From: Pratylenchus scribneri
Lineage: Eukaryota > Nematoda > Chromadorea > Rhabditida > Pratylenchidae
Reading direction: 5' to 3'
DNA: 64,000 nucleotides
Assembly: GCA_030063045.1 (NCBI GenBank)
Contig: JAQSEB010000127.1
Span: 124,001 to 188,000, forward strand
Shown here: in pieces, positions 1 through 9,303 of the stretch
Numbering within the stretch: the stretch's first letter is position 1
How the letters are laid out: each line of letters opens with the position of its first letter
Notes under the pieces: model-generated
The model's database searches: none
What the model saw: only the letters and a program-made list of their open reading frames with translations
What the model was told of the DNA's origin: nothing
Translations under genes and position numbers: made by a program

Positions 1-51
1 AGTAATATAACAGTTGGAAACGTGAACAATGAAGAAACCGATGATGCATAA
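1..51 (+). CDS. Possible 3' end of a gene that starts left of the window
   Basis: Frame 1 is open from the first base and ends at a TAA at 49-51, giving 16 polar residues that begin SNITVGNVNNEE and end in DDA. The stretch is richer in G and C than the DNA that follows, which is why it looks like a terminal exon. The other two plus-strand frames stop within the first few codons, but the minus strand is also open here, so the call rests on little. No function can be proposed from 16 residues. Confidence 0.25.
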   Translation, partial: SNITVGNVNNEETDDA

Positions 52-748
52 AATTGTGTTTTCAATGTGGCCGTAGAATTTTTGTATTCATAATGTGTCT
101 TTTCCTTAGAAGTTTTTATTTTGAGATTTGTTCAAAAATCCAAATATTTTTCCCTCCTCAAAGCTATTCTCTGGGTTTTTCCCTGTTTCGAATTTTTCAA
201 CTATTTTCTGAATGATAAAATATATTCAAAAATATCTAGTGCAATTTTGGAATTGGAAATCATTTTAGCAGTACCGTTTTGAAGTTGCTAAACAATAAAA
301 TGAGATTGTTTGGAGCAATTAAAAAAGAAATCATTTAATAATCAAAAAATAACCAATGGATTCGGTTTAGGAAGGTTATTTGGAAATGTTAAAGGAATCA
401 AAGGATGCCCAATCAAGAATGAGTCGAAAATCTGAAAATGAGATTGGATATTTATATCGATTTTTATAAAGTAAGCTTATTCATTTTATAATTTTTTTTT
501 CAAAAAATAAAATTCAAAATAAACTAATTTTAAAAGATTTAATTTTACTGCACATCACTAGAGAACAATGCATCGGTTTAGAAAGACAAATATAAAAAAA
601 AAATAATTTTTTTAATTATATTTTATTTAATTTGATTACGTGGCCGCTAGTTGCCATCGCCATTTTATTTCCTTTTTCGAAATCATCTCATTATTTTTTA
701 TTTTAATATTTTTATACCAAAATTTACTTATATTATAAATTATTTTGA
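52..748. other. AT-rich intergenic stretch, no convincing gene
   Basis: This stretch is mostly A and T with long T and A runs. AATAAA-like signals occur near 293 and 505. Two scraps could be exons but cannot be tied to a model. One starts after a TTTTAG at 263-268 and reads nine residues (QYRFEVAKQ) before a stop. The other is a 27-codon frame with an ATG at 386 and a TAA at 467-469, directly before a good-looking donor (GTAAGC at 471). Neither scrap splices in frame to the gene starting at 749 by any junction I could find. Upstream UTR or decayed coding sequence is possible. Confidence 0.5.
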
Positions 749-1746
749 ATGAATAACACTCAGGATCAGCCTCACCTGATGATAATTTTTGTAATGATCT
801 ACTTTGTTAATCTCAAATTCTTCTATATTATTTTTCAATGCATCATTTTTGTCCATCTTTTGATCCCAAATGAAATGATCAATGATTTTCAACAAAAGTA
901 AAAGCTAATTTTATTGTAGTCCTATGATATATTTATGTAAATTTGAATAGGTTCAATGATGCTGAACTCATTCAGGGCATTAAAATTATTGCAAAAAATG
1001 AAGAATATTTTAAAATTTTGTGTTCCACATCGGTATGCGTTGATTTTATTATCGAGAACATAAATAATGAATTTGACAATCACAGGTATTTTATTTATTA
1101 AAATTTAAAAAATATTAAAATTAATTATTTACTTTTAATTAGTTTATTGATTTGCTATCCATCCATTTTGTATAGTCCCAAATTTATCAAAGACACAGAA
1201 AGTCGTCAAACTCAACGATTTAAAATAAATATGAAAAATGGAATGTGTGGCAATTGTGAATATTGTAATGAAAATGAAAATGGAATAAAATGGCATATGG
1301 TCGAGTTGAAATGGACAAAAAATGAATTGAAAATGCGGACTTCTCTTTTGAATGGGTTGGCCATATTTAATTAATTTACATTAAAATTAATAGATTTTAA
1401 GTTCCGTCATTGATTTAACTGAATTTGTGTACCTAAATTTTAATGGCGATATAAGTAAATTTTTTAAAATATTAATGAAGTCAGAATGGAAGGAGGAAAG
1501 AGATATTGGTATTCATTATAATTTTAATTAATAAATAAATTATTAATAATAGTTGAAAATAACGAATTGATTGAGAGTGGAGCATTTTTGGAGGATTTGA
1601 TTGCCGACTCATCGTTCAATTATTTTTATTATTTGAAAGCAGTTCGAATGGATTTAGCCAAATTTGTTGATTTTATTGAGAAAAATCCCGATGAAGAATT
1701 GTTTTGGATAATTGAAAACAAACAAATGAATAAATCGATAGTTTAA
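749..1746 (+). CDS. Spliced gene, five exons, uncharacterised 265-residue protein with a CxxCxxC cluster
   Basis: Proposed exons are 749-897, 951-1085, 1143-1355, 1402-1508 and 1553-1746. The introns of 53, 57, 46 and 44 bp all start GT and end AG. Every join keeps frame (rebuilt junction codons AAG, AGT, GGT and GTT), which is strong evidence for real exons. The total is 798 nt including the TAA. Residues 10-39 are very hydrophobic. Residues 38-60 contain LIPNEM, faintly like the start of an F-box, but I would not name it on that. Residues 129-136 read MCGNCEYC, three cysteines spaced like a metal site, with His146 nearby. The C-terminal third is acidic and helical-looking, with FVDFIEKNPDEE at 239-250. 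Exons 2-5 look solid. The start is the weak point: the hydrophobic first exon may be wrong and an internal Met such as 43 is possible. I do not recognise the family. Confidence 0.7.
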
Positions 1747-2420
1747 GAGAAATAATAATAATTTAAAAATTTATTTAAAAAATGATTTCTTCATTGTTGA
1801 TCTTTGATTTTGCACCTCTCCCACCCACCTTTCTGCCTTCCACCCCTTTCCTATATGGCCATAAAAAGGGAGTGCCCCCTTATAAAGAAATATTTAGTTT
1901 AGTCTGATGTTTACCCAATCTCAATCCATTCTCCGCTTTTCCTTCATTTTTATCATCTACTATGTATTTTTTCGTCAATTTTATCCGAAAAATTGATCCA
2001 TTTTCGTTCCCATTATGAAATCATTTTTAATTTTTTATATTTTTCATTGAATTTCAGAACAATAAAATTAATTGTATTTAACATTTCTTCTCCTCATAAA
2101 AATTTTTTATTATTTTTTTAAATCATACATAAACAATCTCTCAAAAATCCGGCCTTCTAATTGTTAAAAAATATAATATTTTTAATTTTTAATATTACAA
2201 ATAATTTATTTACAATTTTATAACAAATAACACAATTTTTAAAAAGGTCCATTTTTAATTCATAATTTCATTAAAATTAAATTTTAAATCTATTTTTTGA
2301 AATTTATAATTTTTGTTATCATTTTCTATGTATTTTAGTGATTTATTTAATTTTATATTCCTAATAAAACTTTATTAATAAAACAAAATTTTGAACAATT
2401 TTTCATCAATTTATTCCATT
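1747..2420. other. Intergenic region between the two genes
   Basis: No convincing coding exon is seen. The first 65 bp are AT-rich 3' flank of the upstream gene, with AATAAT just past its stop. A C-rich block and a TATA-like motif follow and are listed separately. From about 2010 to 2420 the DNA is almost pure A and T. An ATG at 1961 opens only 18 codons. The antisense frame over 2353-2631 mirrors the membrane-protein exon and is not taken as a gene. Confidence 0.5.
1813..1887 (+). promoter_or_regulatory. Possible core promoter: pyrimidine-rich block plus TATA-like motif
   Basis: A C-rich run (about 1813-1850) stands out sharply from its AT-rich surroundings. It is followed by CCTATATGG and CCATAAAAAGG (near-CArG shapes) and then TATAAAG at 1881-1887. 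The order and spacing suit a promoter for the gene starting at 2441 or for an unseen first exon. This is inferred from composition and motifs only; TATAAA occurs often by chance at this AT content. Confidence 0.25.
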
Positions 2421-2426
2421 TTTCAG
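2421..2426 (+). promoter_or_regulatory. Splice acceptor TTTCAG, possibly a spliced-leader acceptor
   Basis: A T-rich tract ends in TTTCAG, 14 nt before the ATG at 2441. A strong acceptor this close to a start codon, with no obvious upstream exon, is the usual look of a nematode trans-splice site. It could equally be an ordinary acceptor: the frame is open from 2427 through the ATG, so an upstream exon cannot be excluded. Confidence 0.4.
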
Positions 2427-2440
2427 ACAAAAAAGGTCGA

Positions 2441-2797
2441 ATGGGAAAAATACGAGAGAGAATCATAGCAATTTTCTTGGTTTTGTGTGAAATTTTTCTC
2501 TCAATTTTGTGCTTTGCAATATTCCTTGTCCCGGCAATATTGATTTGCGGTGAAAATAAATTATGCCAAATCGGAGTGGTCCTATTCGTTTTATTCATTT
2601 TCCTCTTCTTCCTCGGAATTTTTTTGTGCATTATTCGACTTCGTAAAAATGCATTTTTGAATGCGGCAGCAGGTAAAAAATTTATCCTAATAAATTAAAA
2701 TATTTATTTGCGGAATTTATTTGATACTTGTGCAGTTTGTATCCTCTTTTTTCTAAAGTGCTTGGTCCCCCCTATGGTTTGTCATAATTCGGGTTAG
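2441..2797 (+). CDS. Small two-pass membrane protein, two exons, ending at the satellite border
   Basis: Exon 2441-2672 joins exon 2736-2797 across a 63-bp GT-AG intron whose acceptor is GTGCAG. The join is in frame and the product is 97 residues. A short basic N-terminus (MGKIRER) precedes a long hydrophobic segment at 8-36. A polar loop with Cys36 and Cys42 follows, then a second hydrophobic segment at 44-65, then the basic RLRKN. Topology is therefore probably two membrane spans. Without splicing the frame ends at 2698 with 85 residues. The spliced tail (20 residues, starting VCILFFLKC) ends in TAG only about 13 bp before the array. The original 3' end may have been replaced, so this could be a truncated gene. 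No homologue is recognised. Confidence 0.55.
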
Positions 2798-2803
2798 GGT
2801 TAA
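2791..2803 (+). other. Telomere-like GGGTTAGGGTTAA at the unique/satellite border
   Basis: Two and a bit units of a TTAGGG-type repeat overlap the stop codon of the upstream gene and sit 8 bp before the first recognisable monomer. The run is short and may be chance, but it is one of the few G-rich plus-strand runs in the unique part of the window. Confidence 0.3.
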
Positions 2804-5800
2804 TCAGGTTTAAATTCCAAAGAGAAATAGTGATTTTAAACTTTTTCTCTTAAAACTCATAGAAAATTTCAATTTCATAAATTTCAAATACATGTATGGC
2901 CTAGAATCTGCCTAAAAAATACTAATAGAAAAGATTGTCAGGAATAATATTAAAATTCCAAAGAGAAATAGCGATTTTAAACTTTTTCTCTTAAAACTCA
3001 TAGAAAATTTCAATTTCATAAATTTCAAATACATGTATGGCCTAGAATCTGCTTAAAAAATACTAATAGAAAAGATTGTGAGGAATAATATTAAAAATCC
3101 GAAGAGAAATAGCGATTTTAAACTTTTTCTCTTAAAACTCATAGAAAATTTCAATTTCATAAATTTCAAATACATGTATGGCCTAGAATCTACATAAAAA
3201 ATACTAATAGAAAAGATTGTGGGGAGTAATATTAAAATTCCAAAGAGAAATAGTGATTTTAAATTTTTTCTCTTAAAACTCATAGAAAATTTCAATTTCA
3301 TAAATTTCAAATACATGTATGGCCTAGAATCTACATAAAAAATACTAATAGAAAAGATTGTGGGGAGTAATATTAAAATTCCAAAGAGAAATAATGATTT
3401 TAAACTTTTTCTCTTAAAACTCATAGAAAATTTCAATTTCATAAATTTCAAATACATGTATGGCCTAGAATCTGCTTAAAAAATACTAATAGAAAAGATT
3501 GTGGGGAGTAATATTAAAATTCCAAAGAGAAATAGTGATTTTAAACTTTTTCTCTTAAAACTCATAGAAAATTTCAATTTCATAAATTTCAAATACATGT
3601 ATGGCCTAGAATCTGCTTAAAAAATACTAATAGAAAAGATTGTGGGGAGTAATATTAAAATTCCAAAGAGAAATAGCGATTTTAATCTTTTTCTCTTAAA
3701 ACTCATAGAAAATTTCAATTTCATAAATTTCAAATACATGTATGGCCTAGAATCTGCTTAAAAAATACTAATAGAAAAGATTGTGAGGAATAATATTAAA
3801 AATCCGAAGAGAAATAGCGATTTTAAACTTTTTCTCTTAAAACTCATAGAAAATTTCAATTTCATAAATTTCAAATACATGTATGGCCTAGAATCTACAT
3901 AAAAAATACTAATAGAAAAGATTGTGGGGAGTAATATTAAAATTCCAAAGAGAAATAGTGATTTTAAACTTTTTCTCTTAAAACTCATAGAAAATTTCAA
4001 TTTCATAAATTTCAAATACATGTATGGCCTAGAATCTACATAAAAAATACTAATAGAAAAGATTGTGGGGAGTAATATTAAAATTCCAAAGAGAAATAAT
4101 GATTTTAAACTTTTTCTCTTAAAACTCATAGAAAATTTCAATTTCATAAATTTCAAATACATGTATGGCCTAGAATCTGCTTAAAAAATACTAATAGAAA
4201 AGATTGTGGGGAGTAATATTAAAATTCCAAAGAGAAATAATGATTTTAAACTTTTTCTCTTAAAACTCATAGAAAATTTCAATTTCATAAATTTCAAATA
4301 CATGTATGGCCTAGAATCTGCCTAAAAAATACTATTAGGAAAGATTGTGAGGAATAATATTAAAATTCCAAAGAGAAATAGTGATTTTAAACTTTTTCTC
4401 TTAAAACTCATAGAAAATTTCAATTTCATAAATTTCAAATACATGTATGGCCTAGAATCTACATAAAAAATACTAATAGAAAAGATTGTGGGGAGTAATA
4501 TTAAAATTCCAAAGAGAAATAATGATTTTAAACTTTTTCTCTTAAAACTCATAGAAAATTTCAATTTCATAAATTTCAAATACATGTATGGCCTAGAATC
4601 TGCCTAAAAAATACTATTAGGAAAGATTGTGAGAAATAATATTAAAATTCCAAAGAGAAATAGTGATTTTAAACTTTTTCTCTTAAAACTCATAGAAAAT
4701 TTCAATTTCATAAATTTCAAATACATGTATGGCCTAGAATCTGCTTAAAAAATACTAATAGAAAAGATTGTGGGGAGTAATATTAAAATTCCAAAGAGAA
4801 ATAATGATTTTAAACTTTTTCTCTTAAAACTCATAGAAAATTTCAATTTCATAAATTTCAAATACATGTATGGCCTAGAATCTGCCTAAAAAATACTATT
4901 AGGAAAGATTGTGAGGAATAATATTAAAATTCCAAAGAGAAATAGTGATTTTAAACTTTTTCTCTTAAAACTCATAGAAAATTTCAATTTCATAAATTTC
5001 AAATACATGTATGGCCTAGAATCTACATAAAAAATACTAATAGAAAAGATTGTGGGGAGTAATATTAAAATTCCAAAGAGAAATAATGATTTTAATCTTT
5101 TTCTCTTAAAACTCATAGAAAATTTCAATTTCATAAATTTCAAATACATGTATGGCCTAGAATCTGCTTAAAAAATACTAATAGAAAAGATTGTGGGGAG
5201 TAATATTAAAATTCCAAAGAGAAATAATGATTTTAAACTTTTTCTCTTAAAACTCATAGAAAATTTCAATTTCATAAATTTCAAATACATGTATGGCCTA
5301 GAATCTGCCTAAAAAATACTATTAGGAAAGATTGTGAGGAATAATATTAAAATTCCAAAGAGAAATAGTGATTTTAAACTATTTCTCTTAAAACTCATAG
5401 AAAATTTCAATTTCATAAATTTCAAATACATGTATGGCCTAGAATCTGCTTAAAAAATACTAATAGAAAAGATTGTGGGGAGTAATATTAAAATTCCAAA
5501 GAGAAATAATGATTTTAAACTTTTTCTCTTAAAACTCATAGAAAATTTCAATTTCATAAATTTCAAATACATGTATGGCCTAGAATCTGCTTAAAAAATA
5601 CTATTAGAAAAGATTGTGAGGAATAATATTAAAATTCCAAAGAGAAATAGCGATTTTAAACTTTTTCTCTTAAAACTCATAGAAAATTTCAATTTCATAA
5701 ATTTCAAATACATGTATGGTCTAGAATCTGCCTAAAAAATACTATTAGAAAAGATTGTGAGGAATAATATTAAAATTCCAAAGAGAAATAGCGATTTTAA

Positions 5801-7047
5801 ACTTTTTCTCTTAAAACTCATAGAAAATTTCAATTTCATAAATTTCAAATACATGTATGGTCTAGAATCTGCCTAAAAATATTATTAGAAAAGATTGTGA
5901 GGAATAATATTAAAATTCCAAAGAGAAATAGCGATTTTAAACTTTTTCTCTTAAAACTCATAGAAAATTTCAATTTCATAAATTTCAAATACATGTATGG
6001 TCTAGAATCTGCCTAAAAAATACTATTAGAAAAGATTGTGAGGAATAATATTAAAATTCCAAAGAGAAATAGCGATTTTAAACTTTTTCTCTTAAAACTC
6101 ATAGAAAATTTCAATTTCATAAATTTCAAATACATGTATGGTCTAGAATCTGCCTAAAAAATACTATTAGAAAAGATTGTGAGGAATAATATTAAAATTC
6201 CAAAGAGAAATAGCGATTTTAAACTTTTTCTCTTAAAACTCATAGAAAATTTCAATTTCATAAATTTCAAATACATGTATGGTCTAGAATCTGCCTAAAA
6301 AATACTATTAGAAAAGATTGTGAGGAATAATATTAAAATTCCAAAGAGAAATAGCGATTTTAAACTTTTTCTCTTAAAACTCATAGAAAATTTCAATTTC
6401 ATAAATTTCAAATACATGTATGGCCTAGAATCTGCTTAAAAAATACTAATAGAAAAGATTGTGGGGAGTAATATTAAAATTCCAAAGAGAAATAATGATT
6501 TTAAACTTTTTCTCTTAAAACTCATAGAAAATTTCAATTTCATAAATTTCAAATACATGTATGGCCTAGAATCTACATAAAAAATACTAATAGAAAAGAT
6601 TGTGGGGAGTAATATTAAAATTCCAAAGAGAAATAGTGATTTTAAACTTTTTCTCTTAAAACTCATAGAAAATTTCAATTTCATAAATTTCAAATACATG
6701 TATGGCCTAGAATCTGCCTAAAAAATACTATTAGGAAAGATTGTGAGGAATAATATTAAAATTCCAAAGAGAAATAGTGATTTTAAACTTTTTCTCTTAA
6801 AACTCATAGAAAATTTCAATTTCATAAATTTCAAATACATGTATGGCCTAGAATCTACATAAAAAATACTAATAGAAAAGATTGTGGGGAGTAATATTAA
6901 AATTCCAAAGAGAAATAATGATTTTAAACTTTTTCTCTTAAAACTCATAGAAAATTTCAATTTCATAAATTTCAAATACATGTATGGCCTAGAATCTGCT
7001 TAAAAAATACTAATAGAAAAGATTGTGGGGAGTAATATTAAAATTCC

Positions 7048-9303
7048 GAAGAGAAATAACGATTTTAAACTTTTTCTCTTAAAACTCATAGAAAATTTCA
7101 ATTTCATAAATTTCAAATACATGTATGGCCTAGAATCTGCTTAAAAAATACTAATAGAAAAGATTGTGGGGAGTAATATTAAAATTCCAAAGAGAAATAA
7201 TGATTTTAAACTTTTTCTCTTAAAACTCATAGAAAATTTCAATTTCATAAATTTCAAATACATGTATGGCCTAGAATCTGCCTAAAAAATACTAATAGAA
7301 AAGATTGTGGGGAGTAATATTAAAATTCCAAAGAGAAATAATGATTTTAAACTTTTTCTCTTAAAACTCATAGAAAATTTCAATTTCATAAATTTCAAAT
7401 ACATGTATGGCCTAGAATCTGCTTAAAAAATACTATTAGAAAAGATTGTGAGGAATAATATTAAAATTCCAATGAGAAATAGCGATTTTAAACTTTTTCT
7501 CTTAAAACTCATAGAAAATTTCAATTTCATAAATTTCAAATACATGTATGGTCTAGAATCTGCCTAAAAAATACTATTAGGAAAGATTGTGAGGAATAAT
7601 ATTAAAATTCCAAAGAGAAATAGCGATTTTAAACTTTTTCTCTTAAAACTCATAGAAAATTTCAATTTCATAAATTTCAAATACATGTATGGCCTAGAAT
7701 CTGCTTAAAAAATACTAATAGAAAAATTGTGGGGAGTAATATTAAAATTCCAAAGAGAAATAATGATTTTAAACTTTTTCTCTTAAAACTCATAGAAAAT
7801 TTCAATTTCATAAATTTCAAATACATGTATGGTCTAGAATCTGCCTAAAAAATACTATTAGGAAAGATTGTGAGGAATAATATTAAAATTCCAAAGAGAA
7901 ATAGCGATTTTAAACTTTTTCTCTTAAAACTCATAGAAAATTTCAATTTCATAAATTTCAAATACATGTATGGCCTAGAATCTGCTTAAAAAATACTAAT
8001 AGAAAAGATTGTGGGGAGTAATATTAAAATTCCAAAGAGAAATAATGATTTTAAACTTTTTCTCTTAAAACTCATAGAAAATTTCAATTTCATAAATTTC
8101 AAATACATGTATGGCCTAGAATCTGCTTAAAAAATACTAATAGAAAAGATTGTGGGGAGTAATATTAAAATTCCGAAGAGAAATAACGATTTTAAACTTT
8201 TTCTCTTAAAACTCATAGAAAATTTCAATTTCATAAATTTCAAATACATGTATGGCCTAGAATCTGCTTAAAAAATACTAATAGAAAAGATTGTGGGGAG
8301 TAATATTAAAATTCCGAAGAGAAATAACGATTTTAAACTTTTTCTCTTAAAACTCATAGAAAATTTCAATTTCATAAATTTCAAATACATGTATGGCCTA
8401 GAATCTGCCTAAAAAATACTAATAGAAAAGATTGTGGGGAGTAATATTAAAATTCCAAAGAGAAATAATGATTTTAAACTTTTTCTCTTAAAACTCATAG
8501 AAAATTTCAATTTCATAAATTTCAAATACATGTATGGCCTAGAATCTGCTTAAAAAATACTATTAGAAAAGATTGTGAGGAATAATATTAAAATTCCAAT
8601 GAGAAATAGCGATTTTAAACTTTTTCTCTTAAAACTCATAGAAAATTTCAATTTCATAAATTTCAAATACATGTATGGTCTAGAATCTGCCTAAAAAATA
8701 CTATTAGGAAAGATTGTGAGGAATAATATTAAAATTCCAAAGAGAAATAGCGATTTTAAACTTTTTCTCTTAAAACTCATAGAAAATTTCAATTTCATAA
8801 ATTTCAAATACATGTATGGCCTAGAATCTGCTTAAAAAATACTAATAGAAAAGATTGTGGGGAGTAATATTAAAATTCCAAAGAGAAATAATGATTTTAA
8901 ACTTTTTCTCTTAAAACTCATAGAAAATTTCAATTTCATAAATTTCAAATACATGTATGGTCTAGAATCTGCCTAAAAAATACTATTAGGAAAGATTGTG
9001 AGGAATAATATTAAAATTCCAAAGAGAAATAGCGATTTTAAACTTTTTCTCTTAAAACTCATAGAAAATTTCAATTTCATAAATTTCAAATACATGTATG
9101 GCCTAGAATCTGCTTAAAAAATACTAATAGAAAAGATTGTGGGGAGTAATATTAAAATTCCAAAGAGAAATAATGATTTTAAACTTTTTCTCTTAAAACT
9201 CATAGAAAATTTCAATTTCATAAATTTCAAATACATGTATGGCCTAGAATCTGCTTAAAAAATACTAATAGAAAAGATTGTGGGGAGTAATATTAAAATT
9301 CCG
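7048..9303 (+). repeat. 8-unit (1,128-bp) block duplication
   Basis: The ccGAA marker at 7048 recurs at 8175 and 9303, and the ccAATgag marker at 7473 recurs at 8600. The first interval is 1,127 bp because one A is missing near 7720; the second is exactly 1,128. The order of families inside the first two blocks matches. Confidence 0.8.

Noticed and set aside
1147..1374. Stand-alone 75-codon frame
   Set aside because: It has no ATG start, and its last codons lie in an intron. It is mostly exon 3 of the spliced gene at 749-1746.
1961..2017. Short open frame from ATG at 1961
   Set aside because: It has only 18 codons, lies in AT-rich sequence and has no convincing donor before its stop.
2353..2631. 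Minus-strand 92-codon frame
   Set aside because: It lies opposite the membrane-protein exon and runs into AT-rich intergenic DNA. The plus strand has a matching acceptor, start and donor, so the antisense frame is a shadow.
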